Of a DNA stretch of 64,000 nt, positions 1 to 8,920 are shown piece by piece. The notes beneath the pieces are model-generated. The model saw nothing but the letters and a program-made list of their open reading frames with translations, made no database searches and was not told where the DNA came from. A program made the translations under genes and the position numbers. The first letter of the stretch is position 1. Each line of letters starts with the position of its first letter. The stretch comes from Allorhizocola sp044869915 (GTDB lineage: Bacteria; Actinomycetota; Actinomycetes; Mycobacteriales; Micromonosporaceae). Location: assembly GCA_044869915.1 (NCBI GenBank), contig JBIOYB010000676.1, forward strand, positions 1 to 64,000. The letters run 5' to 3'.

Positions 1-1140
1 AAGAACTACAACGACTACATCACCGGGCTCATCAATTCATACCAGCAGCAGCACCCGAAGGTGACCATCAACTGGGTGGACGTGCCCGGCGCCGAGATCT
101 CGACCAAACTGCTGGCCGCCGTGGCCAGCGGCACCCTGCCGGATGCGGTCAACCTCGACTCGGGCAACCTGGGCAAGTTCATCCCCTCGCTGGCGGCCAT
201 CGACGACCTGCTCAAGCCGGAGGACCTGGCCGACTTCCAGCCGAACCTGATCAACTCGCTGCGCCGCGAGGGCAAGCTCTATGCCGTGCCGTGGTACAAC
301 GGCGGCGCACCGGTCGGCATCTATCGCAAGTCGGTCGTGGACAAGGCCGGTTTCAGCGCCGCCAACCCGCCCAAGACCTATGAGGAAGTGCTCGCGCTCG
401 CCCAGAAGGTCTACGACACCACCAAAACCTACGGCGTGAACGAGATCCCCGGCTACCAGCAGCTTGCCACCATGGGGATCCCGATGCTTTCGGCGGACAA
501 GAAGCGGGCGGCGTTCAACACCCCGGCAGCCGCCGCGATCCTGGAGTCCTTCAAGAAGGTCTATGACGGCAAGGGAATCGCGCCGGGAGCGGTCACCAAG
601 GACACCCGCAACTACCCGCAGAACCTCGACAACTCGCAGCTGGCCTTCATGGCCAACGCGCTTCCCTTCGTGTTGCTCAACACCAAGAAGAACGCGCCCG
701 ACGTCTACAACGACCTGGTCATCACCACCGCGCTGCAAAACCGGGAAGGCAAATACCTTCTGCTGGCACAGCAGACGTTTGTCGTGCCGGCGAGGTCCAA
801 GCACAAGCGGGCGGCGGCCGAGTTCATCAAGTTCGTCACCAACAGCGCCAACCAGCTCGCCTTCTGCAAGCTCGTCACGATCTATCCGTCGACCGTCACC
901 GCGGCCAAGGACCCCTTCTTCACCCAGGCCACGGGCAGCGAGCCGATCGACAAGGCGCGGCAGGTGATCGTCTCGGAGCTGCCCAACCTCATCGACGGCT
1001 CGCTGGGCACCAGCCGCGACTCCGAGCTCTGGGAACTGCTCGCCGAACAGGTCCGCGGCTTCCTGCAGGGGCAGCAAAGCGCCACTGAGGCACTCGCGGC
1101 GGCAGAAAAGGCCTGGAACACCAAGCTGGCCGAAAGCTAG
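1..1140 (+). CDS. ABC transporter sugar-binding protein, 5' truncated by window
   Basis: Extracellular solute-binding protein of the carbohydrate-uptake ABC class. It captures a sugar or oligosaccharide outside the membrane and hands it to permeases that are not in view. The reading frame is open from base 1, and the 379 visible residues lack the signal peptide and lipobox, so the gene begins upstream. A GTG at 61 could be mistaken for a start, but the conserved fold already runs before it. Typical landmarks are a PDAVNLDSG segment, a YAVPWYNGG segment and a C-terminal stretch ending in AAEKAWNTKLAES. It stops 33 bases before the Gfo/Idh gene, preceding what looks like one catabolic operon. 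The substrate is unknown; the downstream heparinase-like lyase suggests a glycan fragment. Confidence 0.9.
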   Translation, partial: KNYNDYITGLINSYQQQHPKVTINWVDVPGAEISTKLLAAVASGTLPDAVNLDSGNLGKFIPSLAAIDDLLKPEDLADFQPNLINSLRREGKLYAVPWYNGGAPVGIYRKSVVDKAGFSAANPPKTYEEVLALAQKVYDTTKTYGVNEIPGYQQLATMGIPMLSADKKRAAFNTPAAAAILESFKKVYDGKGIAPGAVTKDTRNYPQNLDNSQLAFMANALPFVLLNTKKNAPDVYNDLVITTALQNREGKYLLLAQQTFVVPARSKHKRAAAEFIKFVTNSANQLAFCKLVTIYPSTVTAAKDPFFTQATGSEPIDKARQVIVSELPNLIDGSLGTSRDSELWELLAEQVRGFLQGQQSATEALAAAEKAWNTKLAES

Positions 1141-1173
1141 CCGAACCCAGCCGAAACAAGGGGAGAACCACGC

Positions 1174-2208
1174 ATGCTCAGGGTCGGGATCATCGGGGCC
1201 GGCATCATGGCGGCCGGGCACGCCGAGGTGCTAGTCGCGCACCCGGACGCCGCCGTCACCGCGATCGCCAGCCGCACAAGGAAATCAGCCGAGCGGCTGG
1301 CCGCGTCGACGGCCGGATCGCCCGCAGTCTTCGATGACGCACAGGCGCTCATCGACTCGGGCGAGGTCGACGCGGTCAGCATCACCACCCCCGACCACTC
1401 GCACGCGGAGATGATGGTGGCGGCGGCCAAGGCGGGCCTGCACATCCTGGTGGAAAAGCCGTTCACCACCGATGTGCCGGGCGCCGACGCGGCCGCCGCC
1501 GCCATCAAGGAAAACGATGTCCGGGCGATGTGCCTTTTCAACCACCGTTGGGTACCGGCGTATGCTCAGGCGAAACAAAAGATGCCCGAGATCGGGCAGC
1601 CCGTCGTGGCCTACGCCCGCAAGGACGACACGATTCACGTCCCCACCGAGATGATCTCGTGGGCGGCGGAGACGACGTGCGCTTGGTTTCTGTCCAGTCA
1701 CGACATCGACCTGATGACCTGGCTCATGGACGACGACATCACGCGGGTGTTCGCGACCGCACGCTCCGGGAAGCTGCGCGCCATCGGGATCGACACCCCG
1801 GACGCGATCCAGATCCAGGCGCACTTCTCGCGCGGGGCGGTCGCCACCTTCGAGTCGGCCTGGATCTATCCCAACACGTTCCCCACGGTCGTCGACAGCT
1901 ATGTCACGGTCGCCGGCGAGCGCGGGGTGATCCAGCTCGACCGGCAGAAGGAAGGCATCACCATCGCCACCGAGCAGGCCTACCTTTACCCGCGCAACAT
2001 GCTCCAGCGGGTGGTGCACGGCTGGCCCGCCGGGGCCTACCGGGACGCGATCCACCACTTCGTGGCGTGCGCCCGCACGGGTCAGCAGCCGTTGGTGAGC
2101 GTCGCCAGCTCCCGGCACGTGACCGCGGTGCTCGCGGCGGCGCACGAGTCGATCGCCTCCGGCGCACCGGTCGATGTCGCACCGGATCCTTTGGGAGGCA
2201 ACCGATGA
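1174..2208 (+). CDS. Gfo/Idh/MocA-family oxidoreductase
   Basis: NAD(P)-dependent sugar or inositol-type dehydrogenase, 344 residues, normal length for the family. The N-terminal Rossmann motif GIIGAGIMAAGH and the family signature VEKPFTT (about residue 95) are both visible. The ATG at 1174 follows a GGGGAGAA ribosome-binding site. The stop overlaps the next start as ATGA, so translation is probably coupled to the lyase gene. In this setting it probably oxidises or isomerises a sugar released by the lyase or imported by the adjacent binding protein. The substrate cannot be read from the sequence. Confidence 0.88.
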   Translation: MLRVGIIGAGIMAAGHAEVLVAHPDAAVTAIASRTRKSAERLAASTAGSPAVFDDAQALIDSGEVDAVSITTPDHSHAEMMVAAAKAGLHILVEKPFTTDVPGADAAAAAIKENDVRAMCLFNHRWVPAYAQAKQKMPEIGQPVVAYARKDDTIHVPTEMISWAAETTCAWFLSSHDIDLMTWLMDDDITRVFATARSGKLRAIGIDTPDAIQIQAHFSRGAVATFESAWIYPNTFPTVVDSYVTVAGERGVIQLDRQKEGITIATEQAYLYPRNMLQRVVHGWPAGAYRDAIHHFVACARTGQQPLVSVASSRHVTAVLAAAHESIASGAPVDVAPDPLGGNR

Positions 2209-4070
2209 CGTCAAGCGTGGAGAAGCCGCCGCACATCGACGAGAAGCGGATGCGGCACATCCCGGACGCGGATCTGGCTGCCGCCTTCGGGGTTTCGTCG
2301 CTGCGCGAGCTGCGGGCTCTGCTGTCCCAACCGGATCGCCGGCGGCCGGTGTGGGATCCGGCCCGGTGGGCGGCGGCAGACCCGGCGAGCGGGCCGGCGG
2401 TGCTCAAGGAGGCCGAGGCGTTGCTCACGCGCGAGGTCGACTTCCTCGACCGTGGGCTCGGGCGCTCCCGGCTTTACGGCTTCCACTACCTCAACTGGCT
2501 CGGCCCGCTGATCCAGGCGACGGCGCTGACCGGCGAGGTGAAGTATGCCGAGTGCTTCGAGCGTTTCTTCGGTCAGTGGTACGACTGCCGCGACGACGTG
2601 GTCGGCGACTGGCCGGGGCTGGATGTCATCTGGTACTCGCTCGGGGTGGGCAGCCGCTCCGCCGTGTTCGTCAAGGCGCTTGCCGTGCTGGGGGATCGGC
2701 TGTCCGAGCCGCGCTGGGCGCAGCTGGTCAAGTCGATCGTCGGCGGGGCCCGCTGGGCGTTCGAGGAGCACGACAGCTTCCGGCATGGCAACTGGCAGCT
2801 GTTCAGCGTCGCCGAGCTGCTGCACGTGGCGTGGGTCTTCCCGGAGCTGAGTGAGTCGGTGTCCTGGATCGAGCGTGCGCGCCAACGGCTGCTCGACCAC
2901 CTGGAGCTTGACTTCTATGCCGACGGCGGGCATCACGAGCGTTCGCCCGGCTATCACACGATGTGCCTGGAGGCGCTCCACCGTGTCGCGGTCATGGGGG
3001 AGCAGGGTCTGGATTGGAGCCTGGTCGCCGACGAACGCTTCCGGGCCATGCACGATTGGCTCGTCGCGCTGTCCACGGGCGCGGGCTGGATCCCGCACCT
3101 GCAGGACAGCAACGTGGTGTGGCCGGCGAAAATGCTCCTGCGTGGCGACCACTTCTACCCGGGCCGGGGCTATGGCGACCTCGCTCGGCAATGGCTCACT
3201 CCCGCCGAGGTGACCGAGGAGCTTTCGTGGCTCCCGCCCGGGCCGTCGCGTCAGCCGATCTCCACATTGGATGGCCGGCGATCCCGCCTCCTGACCACGA
3301 GCCAATACGCGGTGCTGCGCGGCGAGGACGTGCAGACGGTCGTCAACTACGGCCCGCACGTCGGGCACGAGCTGGAGTCGCACAGCCATCACGCCGCGCT
3401 CGACTTCGTCATCGCCGCCAGGGGTGTCCCGCTGGCGTGGGAGGCGGGCTGCCCGCCGTCCTACGACGACCCCGGTTACTACGACTGGTTTCAGGCCACG
3501 CGCGGCCACAACACGATCCAGCCGCCCGGTGCCGAGCTGTCCACGGAGCGCACGGTCGTGCTCGACACCTTCGCCACGCTGCCGCGGCTGGACGTTTTCT
3601 CGGCGCATCACGACGGCTATCCGGCGCGCCACGACCGTCGCGTCGTCTTCGTCCGGGGCGAGCCGTGCTATTGGCTGATCTCGGACCTTCTTGCCGCGGA
3701 TGGGTTCGGGTGGCGGCTGCACGGCCTGGGGGAGTGGTCGCGCGACGGGGAGGGTTTCCGCACGGCCGGTTTGCTCGTGCTGCCGGCCGACCCCGCCACG
3801 GTCGAGCTTTCGGCGGGCCGCGCCCGGATCCCCGACCCGGTGACGCGGCAGGCCGACTACGGCACGATCCACTGCCTGGGCCTGGGTTTCGCGGGCGCGC
3901 GCAGTGATGTGCTGCTTGTGCCGTGCGGCGGCGAGCCGGCACGGGCCGCGATCACGCGCGACGGGGACGCGATCGTGGTGGGTATTGGTGATTATGAGGA
4001 TCGCTTTTCTCGTACCAAATGGGAAAGGTTTAAAAATCGGTCGTTTGTAGAGGGTGCGCAATGGAGTTGA
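2205..4070 (+). CDS. heparinase II/III-family polysaccharide lyase-like protein
   Basis: Protein of 621 residues resembling heparinase II/III and oligo-alginate lyases: an N-terminal alpha-toroid followed by a C-terminal beta-sandwich. The motif HHERSPGYH (about residue 240), preceded by HGNWQL, matches the region that carries catalytic His/Tyr residues in this superfamily. No signal peptide is evident, so it probably acts in the cytoplasm on imported oligosaccharides. The ATG at 2205 overlaps the upstream stop (ATGA), and the 3' end overlaps the next gene by 10 bases. Known members cleave uronic-acid polysaccharides by beta-elimination; the actual substrate here is inferred only from family and neighbours. 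Confidence 0.8.
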   Translation: MTSSVEKPPHIDEKRMRHIPDADLAAAFGVSSLRELRALLSQPDRRRPVWDPARWAAADPASGPAVLKEAEALLTREVDFLDRGLGRSRLYGFHYLNWLGPLIQATALTGEVKYAECFERFFGQWYDCRDDVVGDWPGLDVIWYSLGVGSRSAVFVKALAVLGDRLSEPRWAQLVKSIVGGARWAFEEHDSFRHGNWQLFSVAELLHVAWVFPELSESVSWIERARQRLLDHLELDFYADGGHHERSPGYHTMCLEALHRVAVMGEQGLDWSLVADERFRAMHDWLVALSTGAGWIPHLQDSNVVWPAKMLLRGDHFYPGRGYGDLARQWLTPAEVTEELSWLPPGPSRQPISTLDGRRSRLLTTSQYAVLRGEDVQTVVNYGPHVGHELESHSHHAALDFVIAARGVPLAWEAGCPPSYDDPGYYDWFQATRGHNTIQPPGAELSTERTVVLDTFATLPRLDVFSAHHDGYPARHDRRVVFVRGEPCYWLISDLLAADGFGWRLHGLGEWSRDGEGFRTAGLLVLPADPATVELSAGRARIPDPVTRQADYGTIHCLGLGFAGARSDVLLVPCGGEPARAAITRDGDAIVVGIGDYEDRFSRTKWERFKNRSFVEGAQWS

Positions 4071-4807
4071 TCGACGCTGACGCGTTGCTGGGCAGGCATC
4101 CGCGAGTCGATGTCGGGCCGGGCACGCCGCGCCAGCTGCTGTCCAGAATGGACACGGTGGGCATAGCGGCGGCCGTGGTCGGCCACACGGCGTCGTGGTT
4201 GCACGACCCGGCGGCAGGCAACGAGCTGGTGCTGGAGCTCGTCGCCGACGAGCCGCGGCTCAGCCCGGCGTGGGTGATGCTGCCGCCGCACAGTGGCGAG
4301 ACCGGACCGGTTGGCAAGTTCGTGGCGGCGGCGCTGGAGCGCGGGGTGGCGGCGGTGCGCCTCTACCCGGCCGATCACGGCTACGACCTGGCCGGCGGAG
4401 ACTGCGCGTCGATGCTCGGGGCGCTCGCCGAGGCGGGCCTGCCCGTGCTGCTCAACGCCGGCCAGGCCGACTGGGCCACCGTCGAGACCGTGTCGACCGC
4501 CCATCCGGATCTGTCCATTGTGGTGGGTCAGGTGGGCTACCGCACGTTGCGCGCGATGGCCGGCGTGCTTTCGCGCACAGACAATGTGTTCGTGGGTCTG
4601 GCCAATCTGGCGTCGCATTGCGGGCTGGAGTGGCTTGTGGCGCGGTTCGGCGCTCGACGGCTGGTGTTCGGGACCGGCGCGCTGGAGCGGGATCCGGCGG
4701 AGGCGGTGACCCGCCTGCTGTGGTCCGAATTGGACGATGCGGCGGTCGTGGCGATCGGGGCCGCAAACCTGCGCGCCCTCACGGCGGGAAGGAGCCTCGC
4801 GGCATGA
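4061..4807 (+). CDS. amidohydrolase-like TIM-barrel protein, metal site apparently degenerate
   Basis: 248-residue protein whose later barrel segments resemble amidohydrolase family 2 proteins (AGVLSRTDNVFVGLANL, then ARRLVFGTGALE). The N-terminal HxH metal motif expected after strand 1 is replaced by DADALLGRHP. It lies directly before and overlaps (ATGA) a relative that keeps the motif. It may be a non-catalytic partner, or a divergent enzyme using other ligands. It belongs to the 61-5592 operon, overlapping the lyase gene by 10 bases. The function is not assigned. Confidence 0.65.
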   Translation: MELIDADALLGRHPRVDVGPGTPRQLLSRMDTVGIAAAVVGHTASWLHDPAAGNELVLELVADEPRLSPAWVMLPPHSGETGPVGKFVAAALERGVAAVRLYPADHGYDLAGGDCASMLGALAEAGLPVLLNAGQADWATVETVSTAHPDLSIVVGQVGYRTLRAMAGVLSRTDNVFVGLANLASHCGLEWLVARFGARRLVFGTGALERDPAEAVTRLLWSELDDAAVVAIGAANLRALTAGRSLAA

Positions 4808-5592
4808 AGGCGTTGACCGAGGCGCTCTTCGCGCGCCGGCCGCAGCAAACCTTGTCCATTGTGGACGCGCACGCGCACGCCGGACCCTACAGCCTGTTCT
4901 TCATCCCCGACAGCGGCCCGGAGGCGATGGTGCGGGTGATGGATCGCTGCGGGGTCGGCCGGGCCATCCTGTCCAGCCACCTGGCGATCCAGCTCGACGC
5001 CTCGGCCGGCAACGACGCGACCGCCGCCGCCGTCGCCGCGCATCCGGGGCGGCTGTCGGGCTACCTGGTGGTCAACCCGTGGCAGGACCCACGGGCCGAG
5101 CTCGAGCGGTGGGCCGGTGACCCGCGCTTCGCCGGCATCAAGCTGCACCCGAGCCTGCACGCCTATCCGCTCACCGGGCCGCGCTACGCGCCCGCGTTCG
5201 AGTATGCGGAGCTGACCGGATGCCCCGTACTGACACACACCCAGACCGGTTCGGAGTGGGACAACCTGTCGGTGATGGGGGAGGTGGCCGAGCGCTATCC
5301 GGGCGCGACCGTCCTGGCCGGGCACAGTGGCATCACCCCGACCGGCTTCGACGAGGCGATCACCGTGGCGCACCGCACGCCAAACGTGGTGCTTGAGGTG
5401 TGCGGGTCGTTCATGCGCGGCGAGGACATCGCCCGGATGGTCGGTGAACTCGGCTCCCACCGCGTGGTGTTCGGCAGCGACTTCCCCTTCATCGACCTGC
5501 GGATGTCGCTGGGCCGGGTGCTGTTCGCGGCGCTCAGCGAGGACGACCGGGCGGCGGTGCTCGGGGGCACGATGACTTCGATACTCTCGTGA
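4804..5592 (+). CDS. amidohydrolase family protein (metal-dependent TIM-barrel hydrolase)
   Basis: 262-residue amidohydrolase-2-type enzyme. Visible metal-binding elements are DAHAHAG near the N-terminus, GIKLHPSLHAYP in mid-protein, a TVLAGHSG histidine and a C-terminal FGSDFPFIDLR aspartate. Members hydrolyse or decarboxylate small organic acids, lactones or cyclic amides. The ATG at 4804 overlaps the preceding stop as ATGA, suggesting a heteromeric or coupled pair with the degenerate relative upstream. Last gene of the catabolic operon before the regulator. Substrate unknown; a lactone or uronate-derived product is possible from context. Confidence 0.78.
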   Translation: MKALTEALFARRPQQTLSIVDAHAHAGPYSLFFIPDSGPEAMVRVMDRCGVGRAILSSHLAIQLDASAGNDATAAAVAAHPGRLSGYLVVNPWQDPRAELERWAGDPRFAGIKLHPSLHAYPLTGPRYAPAFEYAELTGCPVLTHTQTGSEWDNLSVMGEVAERYPGATVLAGHSGITPTGFDEAITVAHRTPNVVLEVCGSFMRGEDIARMVGELGSHRVVFGSDFPFIDLRMSLGRVLFAALSEDDRAAVLGGTMTSILS

Positions 5593-5634
5593 GGTAGGGG
5601 CAGGGTGCGGCGGAAGGCTCGGAGGTCGTTGCGT

Positions 5635-6990
5635 GTGACACGGCTAGGCTTGGGCACACGATCGGAGATCGTCATCGGTGTCATCGGCCCGCTCGATCTC
5701 GTCGAGCGCATCATGTTCATGGGCCGTGAGCCTGGCGTGCGCGACTGGCGGCTGGTGGGCTCGGCGCACAGCGTGGAGCAGGAGACGCGCGAGCGGTTGA
5801 TGAAGATCGTCGATGGCATCGATGTCGCGCTGTTCACCGGCCCGCTGCAATACGACCTCGCCCGTGCCGACGGCGAGCTGCCGGTCCCGGCGACATATGT
5901 GCCGGTTTCGGGAGCCTCGATGTATTCGGCGCTGCTGAGCGGGACCATCTCCGGCAAGTGCGACCCCGCGAGGGTCAGCGTGGACTCCATCGCCGAGGGC
6001 GACGTCAAGGAGTCATACGACGAGATGGGTGTGAGCACCGAGGGCGTTCACGTGCTCGAATATCAGGGACCCAATTCGGTCAAGGAGTTCCTCGCGTTCC
6101 ACGAGCGGCTCTACCGTTCCGGCAAGACCACGGCCGCGCTCACCACGGTGCGGACGGTGGCGCAGGGGTTGCAGGCCAGCGGTGTCCCGGCGCTGCGCAT
6201 GCTGCCGACCGCCCGCACACTGCGCACCGCGCTCAACACCGCCGCGCTGCTGGGCACCGGAAGCAAGCTCGAGGAGTCGCAGATCGCCATCGCCATCGTG
6301 CAGCTGCCTCAGGCCTACCGGCAGGGCCACGTCGGGCCGAGCAACTACTGGCAGCAGGAGCTGCGACTCTCATTGCACCGGGCGCTGCTGGTCGAGGCGA
6401 GGCGGATGGGCGCCACGATCCTGCCGTGGGCCGAGCACGGCTACCTCATCATCGCCACGGTCGGCTCGCTCGCCCAGGCGACCGACGGGCTGCGCGCCGC
6501 GCCGTTCCTGGAAAGCATCCGCGAAGAGCTCGGCGCGACCGTCGAGATCGGCATCGGTCTCGGCCGCACCGCCCGCGACGCGGAAGTCAACGCGGCCACG
6601 GCGTTGGAGCAGGCCTCGGCCACCGAAGCGGTCCTGGTCGACGCCAACGGCGACGTGATCTCCCTGCCCGCGCGGCCACACCATCGCCACGCCGAAGCCA
6701 CCCCGCCATCGAGCACGGTGACCGCCTCTTCGGCCCGGTCGAAGGGCATGGCGATGCTGGGCAAGCTGCTCGACAAGCTGGACGGCGACGCCGACGGCGC
6801 GGCCGGGCCGGGCGTGGTCGATGCCGAGGCGGTCTCCGAGCTGTTGGGCATCAGCGCGCGCAGCGCCCGGCGGACCCTCAACGAGCTTGTAGAACAGGGT
6901 TTGGCCTGGCCCGTGCCGGCCGCCCGCTCCACCCAGGTCGGCCGCCCGCGCCAGCAATACCGCCTGGTCGCCGAGAAGCTCGGGCGCTAG
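5635..6990 (+). CDS. putative transcriptional regulator with C-terminal winged helix
   Basis: Protein of 451 residues if it starts at GTG 5635, which has GGAGG nine bases upstream; GTG 5605 is an alternative adding ten residues. The N-terminus (EIVIGVIGPLDLVERI) has an alpha/beta effector-binding look like sensor domains of sugar or acid regulators. The middle (LGATVEIGIGLGRTARDAE) resembles GGDEF-related nucleotidyl-cyclase-like folds seen in transcription factors. The C-terminus (EAVSELLGISARSARRTLNELVEQG) is a clear winged helix-turn-helix. It probably controls the flanking sugar operons. It ends tail-to-tail with the SIS gene, sharing CTAG for both stops. The domain names are tentative. 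Confidence 0.6.
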   Translation: MTRLGLGTRSEIVIGVIGPLDLVERIMFMGREPGVRDWRLVGSAHSVEQETRERLMKIVDGIDVALFTGPLQYDLARADGELPVPATYVPVSGASMYSALLSGTISGKCDPARVSVDSIAEGDVKESYDEMGVSTEGVHVLEYQGPNSVKEFLAFHERLYRSGKTTAALTTVRTVAQGLQASGVPALRMLPTARTLRTALNTAALLGTGSKLEESQIAIAIVQLPQAYRQGHVGPSNYWQQELRLSLHRALLVEARRMGATILPWAEHGYLIIATVGSLAQATDGLRAAPFLESIREELGATVEIGIGLGRTARDAEVNAATALEQASATEAVLVDANGDVISLPARPHHRHAEATPPSSTVTASSARSKGMAMLGKLLDKLDGDADGAAGPGVVDAEAVSELLGISARSARRTLNELVEQGLAWPVPAARSTQVGRPRQQYRLVAEKLGR

Positions 6991-7736
6991 GCATCGCCGA
7001 GGCGGACCCGGGAGCCGTAGCGCGCCAGGAGCTTGCGGTTGCGCGTGTCGGTGCCGGGGACGTTGTTGGAGCTGAAGACCGGCGGGCGGCGGCCCGCGGC
7101 CAGGAAGCGCCCCACGACTCCGGCCACAATCATCTGTGCCGCAAGGATCCCGGTCAGATTCGAAACAGCGCCGACGTGGTCGGACGGCGTGCTCAGCGTG
7201 GCGTCTCCGTAGGGTGCGCAATTATCTATCGGTACCGTCGCGAGCTCGATGAGTCGCTGCCCGCTCGGATGCCGGGACACGATCCGCTCCGTGTGCGCGA
7301 AAGACGTGATAGCAACGACATCGTGTCCGTGCTCCCGCGCGAGCCGGGCCATCTCCACGACCGAGCCGTTGCCGCCGCTGTGCGAGATGATGACGAACGG
7401 GTCGCCGGGCCGGATGTCGGCAAGCCGCCAGATCCGCTCCGCGAGCCCGGGATCGCGCTCCACCAAGGGATCCAGGATCTCCTGTGGCGGGGCGCCGCCG
7501 TAGTAGACGAGGTCCCGGATGCCGAGCTGGTTGGCCGGCACCAGTCCGCCGGCACGGCCCACCAGCTCCAGCGCGACCGAGCGGGAGTGCCCGGTGCCAA
7601 ACGCTTGCAGCACACCGCCGTCCAGGAGCGCGTCGGCGATGAGGCCGGCGGCGCGCCCGATGGGCTCGGATTGGGTGCTCAGGAAGGTGTCGATGCGTTC
7701 GCACGCCGCGTCGGCGTAGTCGCGATGTCCGGTCAC
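6987..7736 (-). CDS. SIS-domain sugar isomerase-like protein (UPF0309 type)
   Basis: 249-residue phosphosugar-binding SIS protein. The core motif GTGHSRSVALEL (about residues 48-59) and the second loop ISHSGGNGSVVEMA are intact, and the C-terminus FSSNNVPGTD resembles that of UPF0309 proteins. SIS proteins bind or isomerise phosphorylated sugars such as amino-sugar phosphates. The GTG start overlaps the upstream ceramidase-like gene as GTGA. Together with the kinase two genes upstream it suggests processing of a phosphorylated amino sugar, with the kinase making the phosphate that this protein recognises. The reaction is not known. Confidence 0.82.
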   Translation of the reverse strand: MTGHRDYADAACERIDTFLSTQSEPIGRAAGLIADALLDGGVLQAFGTGHSRSVALELVGRAGGLVPANQLGIRDLVYYGGAPPQEILDPLVERDPGLAERIWRLADIRPGDPFVIISHSGGNGSVVEMARLAREHGHDVVAITSFAHTERIVSRHPSGQRLIELATVPIDNCAPYGDATLSTPSDHVGAVSNLTGILAAQMIVAGVVGRFLAAGRRPPVFSSNNVPGTDTRNRKLLARYGSRVRLGDA

Positions 7737-8920
7737 AGGTTTTCCCTCAGTCGCGTGACTAGTGTGGTGGCGGTGTCGGCGAGGGTTTCGGCGCCGCCCG
7801 GGGCGACGACGCTCGCGAGGATCTCGTAGCCGGTGGTGGCGTAGGCCTCGCGGGTTGGCAGGTATCCGGGGTAGCCGTTGGTGTAGCCGAGCACGATGGT
7901 CCGCGGGTGCGCGTCGCGGATGTGGCGCGCGACGTCGAGGAAGGGTTCGCCGGGCAGGCCGACCAGCGTGAGGTCGCCGAAGGCGATGGCGGAGACCTCG
8001 ACGTCGATCGGGTCGCTTGCGGCGGCGGCGTGACTTCGAGCCAGGCGGGCACCCTGCAGGCGGGTCTCGGCGATGCGGGCCGCCATCGGGTCGGTCGTGT
8101 CCGCGCCGGCGGCTTCGATCGTTTCGAGGAGGCCGGGGTCGAAACGGTGACGGGCCAACGATTTGCGCGTGGACGCGCCGACGATCGCCGAGGTTTGGGC
8201 GTCCACTGTGGACGGCAGTCCGCCGGCGATGACGGCCGCCAGGCGGGCCAGTTCGCGGCGGTCCTGGCCGCGCCGGATCGGGCGGGTGCTGATGTCGCCC
8301 GCGGCACCCGTGAACACGAGCGTGCGAAGGCCGGTGCGGCGGGTCAGCTCGCGCCGCAGCGCACCGGGCAGGTCCGCCGACACCGCGTTGCTGGTGGCGG
8401 GCAACACCGTGGGATGTACCGGCAGGACGACGATTTGCGCCCCTGGCAGGCGGACGATGTCGACCGGGATGGGCGTGGCCAAGCCGAGCGTGCGCACTCC
8501 TGCGATCCCTTCGATGCCGGCGGTCGCGTAGCCGATCGGTCCGGCGGTCTCGTCGCGGATCGCGTGCTCGACGGCGATCCGGGCACAGTCGGTGAGCCGG
8601 TCGCGCCACGGCTGCGGGGTCGGCCCGCCACCGGGCACACAGCCTGTCTCCGGCCCGGAGTGGGTGTGCGTCGCGCTCACCCACACGATGTCGATGTGCG
8701 CCAACGCTTGGCGGATATCGTCGACGACGTCGCGGTTGACGCAGACGACGTCGGCGATGACGAGAGCGGCGCGTTTGCTGCCGTCGAAGAAGGTGACCGC
8801 GCCGACGGTCAGTGGATCCGCGGTCGCCGCCGCGCCGCCGATCCGGTCGGCGTATCCGCCCATCGGCGTCCCTGGCGGCACTGGCATGGGCGTGACGGCC
8901 ACGCCGCTGAACAGCGTCAT
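7733..8920 (-). CDS. neutral/alkaline ceramidase N-terminal-like protein
   Basis: 395 residues related to the N-terminal catalytic half of neutral ceramidases. Metal-site elements are visible as WVSATHTHSGPETG (about residue 82) and GDLTLVGLPGEPF with GYTNGYPGYLP near the C-terminus. No signal peptide is present, so this is a cytoplasmic bacterial relative rather than a secreted ceramidase. Such genes commonly accompany sugar-acid or glycoside catabolic loci, where an amide or similar bond may be cut. It overlaps its upstream neighbour by ATGA and its downstream one by GTGA, so the whole minus-strand set is one transcript. Confidence 0.75.
   Translation of the reverse strand: MTLFSGVAVTPMPVPPGTPMGGYADRIGGAAATADPLTVGAVTFFDGSKRAALVIADVVCVNRDVVDDIRQALAHIDIVWVSATHTHSGPETGCVPGGGPTPQPWRDRLTDCARIAVEHAIRDETAGPIGYATAGIEGIAGVRTLGLATPIPVDIVRLPGAQIVVLPVHPTVLPATSNAVSADLPGALRRELTRRTGLRTLVFTGAAGDISTRPIRRGQDRRELARLAAVIAGGLPSTVDAQTSAIVGASTRKSLARHRFDPGLLETIEAAGADTTDPMAARIAETRLQGARLARSHAAAASDPIDVEVSAIAFGDLTLVGLPGEPFLDVARHIRDAHPRTIVLGYTNGYPGYLPTREAYATTGYEILASVVAPGGAETLADTATTLVTRLRENL

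Noticed and set aside
37..1221. 394-codon minus-strand open frame opposite the sugar-binding protein
   Set aside because: Low-complexity Arg/Gly/Val-rich composition; it is the shadow of a GC-rich gene.
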